A stretch of 64,000 nucleotides of DNA, taken from NCBI RefSeq assembly GCF_052030545.1, contig NZ_JBPDIH010000009.1, positions 62,001 through 126,000 of the forward strand, read 5' to 3'. Under the pieces are notes generated by a model. That model was not told the origin of the DNA. It was given only the letters and a program-made list of their open reading frames with translations, and ran no database searches. Position 1 is the stretch's first letter. The number at the start of each line of letters is the position of its first letter. Source of the DNA: CANMXU01 sp052030545 (lineage in GTDB: Bacteria; Pseudomonadota; Gammaproteobacteria; Enterobacterales; Alteromonadaceae). The position numbers and the translations under genes were made by a program. Positions 44,600 to 54,002 of this stretch are shown here, piece after piece.

Positions 44600-45520
44600 A
44601 TGTTTGAGTTGATTGGTGACGGTGTTTTTACGAGTCTGAAAGAGCTAACTGCACCATTATTGTTCGTTTTTAATAATGAAAAACGCATTTTTTGGTTGTA
44701 CCTAGTGTCAGCTATGGTGTGTGTGTGGTGGGTAAAAAGGCACCGTTTTACAACCTTATTGAAAAAGAGTTTTGCTACTAAATATTGGATTAATCGCAGC
44801 ACTAAAGTCGACTTTTATTGGATTGCGATTAATCAAGTGTTCAAAGTGCTTGTCGTGACCCCATTGCTTATTGGGCAAGTTGCACTTGCATTAATGCTTT
44901 ATCGTTTTGCCACCGAGCATTTTGGTCAAGGAGATATGTTCGTCTGGCCGAAATGGTTGGTGATGACATTATTTACATGTGTCTTTTTTCTGTTTGACGA
45001 TTTTACCCGTTTTTATAGTCACTATCTTTATCATAAAGTGCCTTGGTTATGGCGCTTTCATGCCATTCATCACAGCGCAAAGGTTATGACGCCACTTACG
45101 TTATACCGTATTCACTTTGTCGAATATTTGCTAAATAGCTGTCGATTCGTATTGGTTTCAGGTGTTACTAGTGGTGTCTTTATGTATTGCTTTGCGGGCA
45201 CAATTGGCTTTGTTGAAATATTGGGTGTGAATATTTTCACCTTGCTGTTTAATTTAGTCGGCGCTAATTTGCGCCATAGTCATATCAACATTGGTTTTGG
45301 GCGTTGGGAGAAAATTTTTATTAGCCCTGCTCAACATCAAATTCACCACAGCAGCGCTAAGCAACACTTAGACAAAAACTTTGGTGCTACATTGGCTCTT
45401 TGGGACAAGTGCTTTGGTGCGTGGCTCGCAAGTAAAAAGGAAAAAGTGAAAGGCTTTGGGCTCTACAAACAAAAAGCACCGCAAAAAATAAGTCAGCAAA
45501 TTTGGGGCTTAAAGCGCTAA
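44600..45520 (+). CDS. Fatty-acid hydroxylase / sterol desaturase family membrane protein
   Basis: The 306-residue protein has about four transmembrane helices and the eight-histidine di-iron ligand set in order: HYLYH (around 140), HAIHHS, then HSHI and HQIHHS. These define the fatty-acid hydroxylase superfamily, which oxidises lipid-like substrates at the membrane using O2 and a di-iron site. The substrate is not evident; bacterial members act on fatty acids, carotenoids or sterol-like molecules. It is divergent from the imelysin gene and converges with comM. The TTTTGG before the ATG is a weak ribosome site. Confidence 0.9.
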   Translation: MFELIGDGVFTSLKELTAPLLFVFNNEKRIFWLYLVSAMVCVWWVKRHRFTTLLKKSFATKYWINRSTKVDFYWIAINQVFKVLVVTPLLIGQVALALMLYRFATEHFGQGDMFVWPKWLVMTLFTCVFFLFDDFTRFYSHYLYHKVPWLWRFHAIHHSAKVMTPLTLYRIHFVEYLLNSCRFVLVSGVTSGVFMYCFAGTIGFVEILGVNIFTLLFNLVGANLRHSHINIGFGRWEKIFISPAQHQIHHSSAKQHLDKNFGATLALWDKCFGAWLASKKEKVKGFGLYKQKAPQKISQQIWGLKR

Positions 45521-45563
45521 TGTCTTCTTTATTGAAAGTGTTATTTAGCAATAACCTCGCGTT

Positions 45564-47087
45564 TTAAACGGCTACCGCTTCCGTTAAATGTCGTAATATT
45601 CGGTCCATGGCACGGTAAGAAAGCGCTTCAATAAGATCTTCATGGCCAATTGCCTTTCTGCCTGCCATGTCTGCTAATGTTCGGGCGATTTTTAAAATTT
45701 TATGATGTGCGCGTGTCGATAAACCGAGGCGCTCAACCGCTAACTCTAAAAACTCATGATCATCTCTACTTAACGGACAAAACTGTTTAACCTCTCGGCT
45801 GCTTAAATGAGCATTTGCTTTACCTTGCCGTTGTATTTGTATATTTCGACAGGCACTAACACGTTGTTGAATGGTTAAGCTGTGCTCGTTTTGACTGCCA
45901 TCGGTTGCCCACATGCCTTTTGGCAGTCGTGCCACCTCAATTTGAATATCGATGCGATCTAAAAACGGCCCCGACAATCGTTGCAAATATTTAAGCACTT
46001 GCTCTGGCGTGCTGCGATTATCATTATAAAATCCGGTCGGGCTCGGGTTCATTGCCGCCACCAGTTGAAATTGTGCGGGAAAGGTTTGTTTTTGCAGTGC
46101 CCGAGAAATGGTCACTTCGCCAGATTCCATCGGCTCGCGCAATACATCAAGTACTTTGCGTTCATATTCAGGCAGTTCATCTAAAAATAAAACGCCTTTG
46201 TGGGCTAACGAAATTTCGCCCGGTTGTGGCTGACTGCCGCCGCCAACTAAAGCGGCGGAAGAGGCGGTGTGATGTGGCGCTCTAAAGGGGCGAGTGAGCC
46301 ATGAATGATGATCTATTTTTTGATGACTAATGGATTGAATGGCCGCCGCTTGTAAAGCTTCTTGCTCGGTCATTAATGGCAATATACCGGCTAAACGTGT
46401 GGCTAGCATCGTTTTACCTGTACCGGGCGGACCAATCAATAGTAGGTTATGCGCGCCACTTGCGGAAATTTCTAATGCACGTTTTGCTAATGGCTGACCA
46501 ACAACATCGGCCATATCTAATTCTGGGTTGGTGGTGATTGGGGCAATTGTTTTGGTTTGGCAAAAAGGCAAACTGCTTTGTTTCGCAAAATGTGGAAAAA
46601 GTTGCCCAAGGTGCTCAATCGCATGAATTTTGGCATCTTTTACCCAGCTGGCTTGTTCGGCATTGGCGCTTGGGATGATCAAGGTTCTATTGCTTTCGCT
46701 GGTTGCCATCGCCATGGGAATTTCGCCGATGATTTCACGTAGCTCTCCTGACAATGCCAATTCGCCAGCGAATTCATATTGGCTTAAATCGGTTTGCGGC
46801 AATTGTTCAGTGGCGGCCAAAATACCTACGGCTATCGGTAAGTCAAAGCGACCACCTTCTTTGGGTAAATCAGCGGGGGCTAAGTTAATTGTGATGCGTT
46901 TGGCAGGAAATTCAAAGCCGCAATTTATAATGGCGCTGCGCACTCTGTCTTTAGATTCTTTTACCGAGGTTTCAGGTAAACCAACAATATGAAAGGCGGG
47001 TAGGCCGTTTGCAATATGCACTTCTACGGTAACAAGCGGTGATTCAAGTCCAATGCGGGCGCGAGAGTAAACACATGATAATGCCAT
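45564..47087 (-). CDS. comM: Mg-chelatase-like AAA+ ATPase, ComM/YifB
   Basis: At 507 residues it matches ComM in length, with the N-terminal Lon-like substrate domain (GLPAFHIVGLPETSVKESKDRVRSAI), Walker A GPPGTGKTMLA near 220, RPFRAPHHTAS, and Walker B GVLFLDELPEYERKVLDVLREP (landmark LFLDELPE), then the C-terminal lid. ComM is a hexameric helicase that extends branch migration in natural transformation in Vibrio; the YifB label is used in non-competent species. It is monocistronic, and its start is divergent from the ilv leader. Confidence 0.95.
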   Translation of the reverse strand: MALSCVYSRARIGLESPLVTVEVHIANGLPAFHIVGLPETSVKESKDRVRSAIINCGFEFPAKRITINLAPADLPKEGGRFDLPIAVGILAATEQLPQTDLSQYEFAGELALSGELREIIGEIPMAMATSESNRTLIIPSANAEQASWVKDAKIHAIEHLGQLFPHFAKQSSLPFCQTKTIAPITTNPELDMADVVGQPLAKRALEISASGAHNLLLIGPPGTGKTMLATRLAGILPLMTEQEALQAAAIQSISHQKIDHHSWLTRPFRAPHHTASSAALVGGGSQPQPGEISLAHKGVLFLDELPEYERKVLDVLREPMESGEVTISRALQKQTFPAQFQLVAAMNPSPTGFYNDNRSTPEQVLKYLQRLSGPFLDRIDIQIEVARLPKGMWATDGSQNEHSLTIQQRVSACRNIQIQRQGKANAHLSSREVKQFCPLSRDDHEFLELAVERLGLSTRAHHKILKIARTLADMAGRKAIGHEDLIEALSYRAMDRILRHLTEAVAV

Positions 47088-47273
47088 AAAAATCCTTTTT
47101 ATTTGGCTAAGATAACAACCAAAGCTTAGTTGCCAAATGTTAATTATGCGAATAATTTTTGCCGCTATATATCATGACCATATACCCCATTGCAAAAAAC
47201 TATATTAAAAAGCCTTGCTCTGTTTATTAAAGCTATGGTATTAATTGTTTACGCTCGCGTAGAGCCAATAATT

Positions 47274-47279
47274 TATAAT
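47274..47279 (+). promoter_or_regulatory. -10 element of the ilvLGMDA operon
   Basis: TATAAT lies 25 bases before the leader-peptide ATG. I see no convincing -35 at 17 bases; TTTACG at 47248 is 20 bases away. The leader RNA would therefore begin close to the leader ATG. Confidence 0.4.
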
Positions 47280-47303
47280 AAAGAAAAGTAGCAACAAATT
47301 TTA

Positions 47304-47384
47304 TGCACAACATTAGTTCAGTGATTATTAACATTCTCGTCGTGGTGATTCTAGGATCATCGCGAGGGTATTCGTTGAGCTAAA
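47304..47384 (+). CDS. ilvL: ilv operon leader peptide
   Basis: This 26-residue open frame has a run of branched-chain codons: MHNISSVIINILVVVILGSS is its first part, with five Ile, four Val and two Leu in the first 18 residues. This is the mark of an attenuation leader in which ribosome stalling at Ile/Val/Leu codons reports shortage of those charged tRNAs. Its own 3' end contains GCGAGGGT (47363), which can pair with the left arm of the downstream terminator. It is not a functional protein. No strong ribosome site precedes it. Confidence 0.85.
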
Positions 47385-47406
47385 AAAAAGCTAAAAAATG
47401 AATGTT

Positions 47407-47438
47407 AACCCTCGCTTCGCAAGAACCGAGGGTTTTTT
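47407..47438 (+). terminator. Transcription attenuator of the ilv operon
   Basis: AACCCTCG (47407-47414) pairs with CGAGGGTT (47427-47434), followed by TTTTTTAT. The left arm ACCCTCGC is also complementary to GCGAGGGT inside the leader-peptide end (47363-47370), giving the competing structure needed for attenuation. It lies between ilvL and ilvG. Confidence 0.85.
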
Positions 47439-47527
47439 ATTATGGGTTCTTATTTTTAACTTAATTAATTGATTTCAGGAGAAAACTAAGTCGTTAGTAC
47501 GCTTAAATGGCTTAGTTCAACACTTAC

Positions 47528-49192
47528 ATGGCAAGCGATAAACCACAAACTGGCGGTTCATTATTATTTGATGTGCTTCAACAGCACGGTGTAAAGCATG
47601 TGTTCGGGTATCCGGGCGGTGCAATTATGCCAATTTACGATGCGTTATATGACAGTGACGTTAATCACTACCTCTGCCGCCATGAACAAGGTGCTGCGTT
47701 TTCCGCTGTAGGTTTTGCTAGAGCTTCTGGCGATGTAGGTGTGTGTTTAGCCACATCTGGCCCAGGCGCTACTAACCTAATTACTGGTTTGGCTGATGCG
47801 CTTGCTGATTCAATTCCTGTTGTTGCTATTACCGGTCAAGTACCTACTGCTGCCATGGGCTCTGATGCTTTCCAAGAAATCGACATTTTTGGTTTATCGC
47901 TGGCCTGTACTAAACACTCTTTCCAAGTAACCGATATTAATGATTTGGAAAAAGTTTTACACAAGGCATTTGCAATTGCGCTTGAAGGTCGTCAAGGACC
48001 TGTACTTGTAGATATTCCAAAAGATATTCAACTTGCGCAAGTGCCAAGTGATCGCCAGCACTTCTCTCCGCTGAAAAACAAAGTGAAATTACCTCCTGCC
48101 GATGTTGGCGCGGCTCAAGCGTTAATGACTTCCGCGAAAAAGCCAATTTTATATGTTGGTGGTGGTGTTGGCATGGCCAATGCGGTTGAAGAATTAAGAA
48201 CCTTTGCTGACATTACCGGTTTACCAAGCGTTTCTACCTTAAAAGGTTTAGGTGCGTTAGATCCAAACAGCAAAAACTACCTTGGCATGTTAGGTATGCA
48301 CGGCACTAAAGCCGCTAACCTAGCGGTACAAGAATGTGATTTATTAGTGGTTGTCGGTGCACGTTTTGATGACCGAGTAACCGGCAAGTTAGATGACTTT
48401 GCGCCAAATGCAAAAGTGATTCATTTTGACATTGATACTGCTGAAATCAACAAGCGTCGTTTTGCTGATGCCGCCATTTTAGGTGATTTAAAAATTAACT
48501 TACCTGATTTAGCAGCACCATTAAGCATTGGTGAATGGCAAGCACACATTCAACAAATGAAAGCTGATTTTGGTTGGGATTATAATCACCCGGGCGAAAA
48601 TATTTATGCTCCTGCAGTATTAAATGAAATTAGCAACAAAATGCCTGAAAATACTTGTGTAACGACTGATGTTGGTCAGCACCAAATGTGGGCGGCACAA
48701 CATATGGAATTTGATCACCCAACCAACTTTTTAACCAGTGGCGGCATGGGCACCATGGGCTTTGGTTTACCAGCGGCAATTGGCGCGCAAATTTCTCGCC
48801 CGCACGACTGCGTAATTGCGGTAACAGGTGACGGTTCATTCATGATGAACGTGCAAGAGCTTTCCACCATTAAGCGCTTCCAAATGCCAGTGAAAATTGT
48901 CTTAATTGATAACGCAAAACTGGGCATGGTGCGCCAGTGGCAAGACTTGTTCTTTGATGGTCGTTTAAGTGAAACTGATTTATCAGACAACCCAGACTTT
49001 ATTATGCTTGCTAATGCTTTTGATATTAAAGCTAAGCAAATTACCAAAAAGTCTGAAGTCACTGCTGCAATTGAAGAAATGTTAGATCACGACGGCCCTT
49101 ACTTATTGCAACTTAAAATTGATGCACAAGACAATGTTTGGCCATTAGTGCCACCAAATACTGCCAACGACCAAATGATGGAGAGCTCGTAA
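47528..49192 (+). CDS. ilvG: Acetolactate synthase II, large catalytic subunit
   Basis: The 554-residue thiamine-diphosphate enzyme has VFGYPGGAIMPIYDALYD, the catalytic glutamate in CRHEQGAAFSAVGFARASG, LATSGPGATNLITGLADA, a FAD-type central domain, and the ThDP motif GDGSFMMNVQELSTIKRF ending in LIDNAKLGMVRQWQ. It condenses pyruvate with pyruvate or 2-oxobutyrate, the first common step to valine and isoleucine. The ATG is the first possible start after an in-frame TAG, yet it has no good Shine-Dalgarno site; AGGAG lies 50 bases upstream. A two-codon mini-frame (ATG GCT TAG at 47507) precedes it. ilvM follows with no gap. Confidence 0.97.
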   Translation: MASDKPQTGGSLLFDVLQQHGVKHVFGYPGGAIMPIYDALYDSDVNHYLCRHEQGAAFSAVGFARASGDVGVCLATSGPGATNLITGLADALADSIPVVAITGQVPTAAMGSDAFQEIDIFGLSLACTKHSFQVTDINDLEKVLHKAFAIALEGRQGPVLVDIPKDIQLAQVPSDRQHFSPLKNKVKLPPADVGAAQALMTSAKKPILYVGGGVGMANAVEELRTFADITGLPSVSTLKGLGALDPNSKNYLGMLGMHGTKAANLAVQECDLLVVVGARFDDRVTGKLDDFAPNAKVIHFDIDTAEINKRRFADAAILGDLKINLPDLAAPLSIGEWQAHIQQMKADFGWDYNHPGENIYAPAVLNEISNKMPENTCVTTDVGQHQMWAAQHMEFDHPTNFLTSGGMGTMGFGLPAAIGAQISRPHDCVIAVTGDGSFMMNVQELSTIKRFQMPVKIVLIDNAKLGMVRQWQDLFFDGRLSETDLSDNPDFIMLANAFDIKAKQITKKSEVTAAIEEMLDHDGPYLLQLKIDAQDNVWPLVPPNTANDQMMESS

Positions 49193-49438
49193 ATGAATCA
49201 TTATCAATTAACCATCAAAGCCGATGATAAGCAGGTTGTATTAGAGCGTATTTTACAAGTAACGCGCTACCGTGGCTTTTTAATTAGCGGTATTGAAGCG
49301 AAAGTAAATACCGGTACCAATATCGGAACTATCGTATTGTTTGTGCGCAGTGAACGTTCAATTACCTTATTAGTGGATCAAATTAATAAATTAATTGATA
49401 TAAAAGAAGTTCACGTTGATAAAAGCGTGACTGCCTAA
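49193..49438 (+). CDS. ilvM: Acetolactate synthase II, small regulatory subunit
   Basis: The 81-residue protein has one ACT-type ferredoxin-like domain (YQLTIKADDKQVVLERILQVTRYRGFLISGIEAK; landmark ERILQVTRYRGF). Size and place directly after ilvG identify it as IlvM. It stabilises the large subunit; in enterics the type II enzyme is not inhibited by valine. Its ATG abuts the ilvG stop, and GAGAG within the ilvG end acts as ribosome site, so translation is coupled. Confidence 0.93.
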   Translation: MNHYQLTIKADDKQVVLERILQVTRYRGFLISGIEAKVNTGTNIGTIVLFVRSERSITLLVDQINKLIDIKEVHVDKSVTA

Positions 49439-49570
49439 ATAATCAATTTTAATATCGGGTTTCGCTTGCCTTCTGGCAGGTTAAACCCGTTACTAAATTA
49501 TTGTTGAAAACCTATTGCGACAGTAAGTTTTCAACATTAATTTTCGAAACACATACATGGATAAAAGATT

Positions 49571-51427
49571 ATGCCTAAATTAAGATCTGCAACTTCAACT
49601 CAAGGCCGTAATATGGCTGGTGCACGTGCCCTTTGGCGCGCAACAGGCATGACTGATGGCGACTTCGGCAAGCCGATTATTGCCGTGGTTAACTCTTTTA
49701 CCCAATTTGTTCCAGGCCACGTGCATTTAAAAGACATGGGTCAATTAGTGGCTGGCGCTATTGAAGAAGCCGGCGGCGTTGCTAAAGAATTTAATACCAT
49801 CGCGGTTGACGACGGTATTGCGATGGGTCACAGCGGCATGCTTTATAGCTTACCTTCGCGTGACTTAATTGCCGATTCAGTTGAATATATGGTAAATGCC
49901 CATTGTGCGGATGCCATGGTTTGTATTTCAAACTGTGACAAAATCACCCCGGGCATGTTAATGGCAGCAATGCGTTTAAACATTCCGGTAATTTTTGTTT
50001 CTGGCGGCCCAATGGAAGCTGGTAAAACTAAGCTTAGCGATCAAATCATCAAACTTGATTTAGTAGATGCGATGATCCAAGGCGCAGATCCTACCGTTTC
50101 AAACGAGCAATCTGATCAGGTTGAACGTTCGGCGTGTCCTACCTGTGGTTCATGTTCAGGTATGTTCACGGCAAACTCAATGAACTGTTTAGCCGAAGCA
50201 TTAGGTTTAGCCTTGCCGGGTAACGGTTCAATGCTAGCAACTCACGCTGATCGCGAGCAGTTATTCTTAAAAGCCGGTAAGCAAATTGTAGAACTAACCA
50301 AACGTTATTATCAAGATAACGACGATTCAGCACTTCCTCGTAATATTGCCAGCAAAGAAGCGTTACACAATGCCATGTGTTTAGACATTGCTATGGGGGG
50401 GTCAACCAATACCATTTTGCATTTATTGGCGACCGCGCAAGAAGCTGAAATTGACTACACCATGGAAGACATGGACAAATTATCACGCATTGTGCCGCAA
50501 TTATGTAAAGTTGCGCCGTCAACGCCTGAATACCATATGGAAGATGTGCATCGCGCCGGTGGTGTAATTGGTATTTTAGGTGAATTATCACGCGCGGGTT
50601 TATTAAATACCGACGTACCAAATGTATTAGGTACCACGCTTGCTGATGTTATCTCTAAATATGATATCAAAGTGACTGACGATGAAGACGTGAAAAAATT
50701 CTATCGTGCAGGCCCAGCGGGTATTCGCACCACCAAAGCTTTCAGCCAAGATTGTCGTTGGGATACTTTAGATGACGATCGTGAAAATGGCTGTATTCGT
50801 AGCCTAGAAAATGCCTTTTCAACTGAAGGCGGTTTAGCGGTACTTTCAGGTAATATCGCACTTGATGGCTGTGTGGTAAAAACTGCCGGCGTAAGCGACG
50901 ATAACTTAGTATTTACTGGCCCTGCACATATTTTTGAAAGCCAAGACGCAGCGGTTGCTGGCATTTTAGACGGTAAAGTGGTTGCTGGCGAAGTGGTTGT
51001 TATTCGCTATGAAGGCCCTAAAGGTGGCCCGGGTATGCAAGAAATGTTGTACCCAACCACTTACTTAAAATCGATGGGCTTAGGAAAAGCGTGTGCATTA
51101 TTAACTGATGGTCGTTTCTCAGGCGGCACCTCAGGTTTATCCATTGGTCACGTTTCACCAGAAGCGGCAAGTGGCGGCACTATTGCCTTAGTAGAGCAGG
51201 GCGATATTATTCATATTGATATTCCAACGCGTGAAATAAGCTTACAAATTTCAGATGAAGAACTGCAAGCACGCCGCGCAGCTATGGTTGCCAAAGGCAA
51301 AGATGCTTGGAAACCTGAAAATCGTGAACGCCCAATCAGTTATGCGCTTAAAAACTACGCCATGTTAGCCACTAGTGCTGATAAAGGTGCGGTACGAGAT
51401 CGCGACCTGCTTGACGGCAAAAAATAG
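49571..51427 (+). CDS. ilvD: Dihydroxy-acid dehydratase
   Basis: The 618-residue enzyme is full length for IlvD, with iron-sulfur cluster cysteines in CISNCDKITPGM and CPTCGSCSGMFTANSMNCL. It also has LPGNGSMLATHADR, the GPKGGPGMQEMLYPTTYL motif and the C-terminal TDGRFSGGTSGLSIGHVSPEA. It dehydrates dihydroxy-acids to 2-keto acids in the valine and isoleucine pathway. It is separated from ilvM by 132 bases where ilvE would sit in E. coli; no ilvE is present. ilvA follows after 46 bases. Confidence 0.97.
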   Translation: MPKLRSATSTQGRNMAGARALWRATGMTDGDFGKPIIAVVNSFTQFVPGHVHLKDMGQLVAGAIEEAGGVAKEFNTIAVDDGIAMGHSGMLYSLPSRDLIADSVEYMVNAHCADAMVCISNCDKITPGMLMAAMRLNIPVIFVSGGPMEAGKTKLSDQIIKLDLVDAMIQGADPTVSNEQSDQVERSACPTCGSCSGMFTANSMNCLAEALGLALPGNGSMLATHADREQLFLKAGKQIVELTKRYYQDNDDSALPRNIASKEALHNAMCLDIAMGGSTNTILHLLATAQEAEIDYTMEDMDKLSRIVPQLCKVAPSTPEYHMEDVHRAGGVIGILGELSRAGLLNTDVPNVLGTTLADVISKYDIKVTDDEDVKKFYRAGPAGIRTTKAFSQDCRWDTLDDDRENGCIRSLENAFSTEGGLAVLSGNIALDGCVVKTAGVSDDNLVFTGPAHIFESQDAAVAGILDGKVVAGEVVVIRYEGPKGGPGMQEMLYPTTYLKSMGLGKACALLTDGRFSGGTSGLSIGHVSPEAASGGTIALVEQGDIIHIDIPTREISLQISDEELQARRAAMVAKGKDAWKPENRERPISYALKNYAMLATSADKGAVRDRDLLDGKK

Positions 51428-51473
51428 CGCACGAATAGCGACCAACTAAATAAGTACAAACAAAGGAAACCCC

Positions 51474-53039
51474 ATGACCGAAGCTGAAAGCTTGGCATTA
51501 TTAGAAGATAACGCGCTAGGGCTCGACTACTTGCGCCGTATTCTTCTGGCACCGGTTTATGACGTAGCCGTTGAAACTGATTTAACGCCCTTAAATAAAC
51601 TGTCGGCGCGCTTAAATAATCAAATTTATTTAAAGCGTGAAGACCAACAGCCTGTACATTCTTTTAAATTACGCGGCGCTTATAACAAGCTTGCCAGCCT
51701 AACCGAAGAGCAATGTATTCATGGGGTTGTGGCAGCTTCAGCGGGTAATCATGCGCAGGGTTTAGCCTTAGCAGCAAGCAAACTTGGCATAAAAGCGACT
51801 ATTTTTATGCCAATTACTACCCCTGATATTAAGGTGGATAACGTGCGCCGTTTTGGCGGTGAAGTACGTTTATTTGGCAAAAGCTTTAACGAAGCGCAAG
51901 CCGCTTCTGTAAAATGCGCTGCCGAAGAAAAGAAAACTTTAATTCACCCGTTTGACGACGCTGAAGTTATTGCCGGCCAAGGCACAGTCGCAAAAGAATT
52001 ATTACAGCAACTTCCTAATGCCGAAGTGGTATTTATTCCCGTTGGCGGCGGCGGTTTACTCGCTGGCATGGCGGTGTATTTAAAACAGCTTTGCCCAAGC
52101 ATTAAAGTGATCGGCGTAGAAGCCGAAGACTCCGCTTGTTTAAAAGCGGCGATGGAGGCTGGCACACCGGTCGACCTTGGCCAAGTAGGTTTATTTGCTG
52201 ACGGCGTAGCAGTAAAACGTATTGGCGAACATACCTTTGATTTGATCAAACGTTATTGTGATGAAGTGATCACTGTATCAACCGATGAAATATGCGCTGC
52301 AATAAAAGATATTTTTGAACATACCCGCGTTATAGCTGAACCTGCTGGCGCCTTGTCGTTAGCGGGCGTGAGTAAATATTGCCAACTAAATGCCGCTGCT
52401 GGTAAAGGTGGTAATGAAAATCTTGTTGCGATTTTATCTGGCGCCAACATGAATTTTCACACCCTAAGATATGTGTCTGAGCGCTGTGAATTAGGCGAGA
52501 AAAAAGAAGCGGTTTTATCCGTGACTATTCCTGAAGTTAAAGGCAGCTTCCGCCGTTTTTGTCATGACTTAGGTGGCCGTGCGATCACTGAATTTAACTA
52601 TCGTTATGTCGGTAACGAACAAGCCAATATCTTTGTCGGTGTGCGCTTATCGGGCGATGAAGAGCGCAGTGAGTTAATCACTATGCTTAACGACCAAGGT
52701 TATCAGGTAAACGACTTTACTGATAACGAATTAGCGAAATTACACGTGCGTTATATGATCGGCGGTAAAACGCCAATTACCGCACCAGAGCGTATATTCC
52801 GCTTTGAATTTCCTGAATACCCGGGCGCGCTAGACAAGTTCTTAGACACCTTGGGTGAGTTGTGGAATATTTCACTGTTTCATTACCGTAACCACGGCGC
52901 AGCGTTTGGCCAAGTACTCGCTGGTTTTGCCGTGAAAGACGAACAAGAAAGCGAATTTTTTGCTCACCTAGACGCACTAGGTTATCAATGGCATGAAGAA
53001 ACGGATAACCCCGCGTACCAAGCGTTTTTGGGGAGTTAA
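51474..53039 (+). CDS. ilvA: Threonine dehydratase (biosynthetic)
   Basis: The 521-residue PLP enzyme has the Schiff-base lysine in HSFKLRGAYNKL (around residue 62), ASAGNHAQGLALAASKLG, the phosphate-binding glycine loop PVGGGGLLAGMAVYL, and two C-terminal ACT-like regulatory domains from about residue 335 on (KEAVLSVTIPEVKGSFRRFCHDLGG and RIFRFEFPEYPGALDKFL). It deaminates threonine to 2-oxobutyrate, the committed step to isoleucine, feedback-inhibited by isoleucine through the ACT domains. It is the last gene of the operon; a palindromic repeat that can act as terminator lies 52 bases downstream. AAGGAA precedes the ATG. Confidence 0.97.
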   Translation: MTEAESLALLEDNALGLDYLRRILLAPVYDVAVETDLTPLNKLSARLNNQIYLKREDQQPVHSFKLRGAYNKLASLTEEQCIHGVVAASAGNHAQGLALAASKLGIKATIFMPITTPDIKVDNVRRFGGEVRLFGKSFNEAQAASVKCAAEEKKTLIHPFDDAEVIAGQGTVAKELLQQLPNAEVVFIPVGGGGLLAGMAVYLKQLCPSIKVIGVEAEDSACLKAAMEAGTPVDLGQVGLFADGVAVKRIGEHTFDLIKRYCDEVITVSTDEICAAIKDIFEHTRVIAEPAGALSLAGVSKYCQLNAAAGKGGNENLVAILSGANMNFHTLRYVSERCELGEKKEAVLSVTIPEVKGSFRRFCHDLGGRAITEFNYRYVGNEQANIFVGVRLSGDEERSELITMLNDQGYQVNDFTDNELAKLHVRYMIGGKTPITAPERIFRFEFPEYPGALDKFLDTLGELWNISLFHYRNHGAAFGQVLAGFAVKDEQESEFFAHLDALGYQWHEETDNPAYQAFLGS

Positions 53040-53090
53040 GAAACAAGCTTTAAGTATCAAGTAAAAAGCTATAAGCTAAAAGTTAAAACA

Positions 53091-53130
53091 AAAAGGGGTC
53101 GGTGACAAGTGTGTCACCGACCCCTTTTTT
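53091..53130. repeat. Palindromic repeat P, copy 1 (after ilvA)
   Basis: AAAAGGGGTCGGTGACA (53091-53107) and its exact reverse complement (53112-53128) flank a 4-base AGTG loop, and T residues follow. It is a 17-bp perfect stem. By position it can serve as the ilv operon terminator. Three further copies occur in the next 5.5 kb. Confidence 0.9.
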
Positions 53131-53268
53131 CGCTTTAAATACATTTATATTTGAAAGTACAAAATATAAAACCCTTATTAATCAAAATAATCTTCCCTTA
53201 GCTTCTTTACATTCCTTTCAAGCCTGATATTTTATCCGCTAACTTTCTCAATAACCTGATTAATTCCA

Positions 53269-53934
53269 ATGAAATCATTTTTAAAATTATTGCCGCTATG
53301 TGCCATGTTGTTTGTTTTTGGCTGCTCAAAACCCGATTTAGCTTTGTCTGGAATTGATAAGCAAATTTCAAAACAAGCTATTGATAAAACAAATGTAAAT
53401 TGGAAAACCCAATTAACTCAACCTGAACAAGTAACATTTACAGAAAACAAAAAATATTACTGGGATCTCACCACTTCGGAAGGGGTAATTAGTATTGAGC
53501 TATTTCACGACGTTGCGCCTATGCATGTTACCAGTACCATGTATTTAACCCGTTTAGGTTTTTATGATGATTTAATTTTCCACCGAGTCATTCCTGGTTT
53601 TATGGCACAAGGCGGTGATCCATTAGGTAGTGGTCGCGGCAATCCTGGTTATCGCTATGCAGGTGAATTTGATGAAACCAATGAACGTGCGACACATCAT
53701 AAAGCAGGTATGTTAAGCATGGCTAATTCGGGCCCCAATAGTGATGGCAGCCAGTTTTTTATCACCTTTACAGCAACACCTTACTTAGATGGACGTCATA
53801 CCGTGTTTGGCGAAGTCATTGATAGTCAAGATGATGTGCTTGCTAAGTTTGAAGCATTGGGAAGTCGCTCTGGTAAAACGAAAAAAGAAATAAAAATTAT
53901 TCAAGCAACAATTCGCGTAGAAGATAGCAAATAG
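53269..53934 (+). CDS. Cyclophilin-type peptidyl-prolyl isomerase, lipoprotein
   Basis: The 221-residue protein has a lipoprotein signal (LCAMLFVFGC, lipidated Cys19), about 45 linker residues, then a complete cyclophilin domain. Its marks are the catalytic arginine segment FHRVIPGFMAQGGDPLGSG and GMLSMANSGPNSDGSQFFIT, followed by LDGRHTVFGEVI. It catalyses prolyl cis-trans isomerisation and, unlike E. coli PpiA, appears membrane-tethered in the periplasm. It is not obviously linked to the ilv operon upstream; the gap of about 230 bases contains the palindromic repeat. Confidence 0.9.
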   Translation: MKSFLKLLPLCAMLFVFGCSKPDLALSGIDKQISKQAIDKTNVNWKTQLTQPEQVTFTENKKYYWDLTTSEGVISIELFHDVAPMHVTSTMYLTRLGFYDDLIFHRVIPGFMAQGGDPLGSGRGNPGYRYAGEFDETNERATHHKAGMLSMANSGPNSDGSQFFITFTATPYLDGRHTVFGEVIDSQDDVLAKFEALGSRSGKTKKEIKIIQATIRVEDSK

Positions 53935-54002
53935 CGAATTCATTGGTTTGAGATAACTGGGGCAGCGGCAATTCGAGTTTACGAGCAATATTAAAAGGTC
54001 AT

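Noticed and set aside
44419..44802. 127-residue minus-strand frame overlapping the hydroxylase start
   Set aside because: It overlaps the well-supported hydroxylase gene and the imelysin promoter, has no ribosome site and reads as low-complexity Asn/Lys/Tyr translation of AT-rich DNA.
46630..46992. 120-residue plus-strand frame antisense to comM
   Set aside because: It lies wholly inside comM on the opposite strand, without ribosome site or family resemblance; it is a shadow of the real gene's codon pattern.
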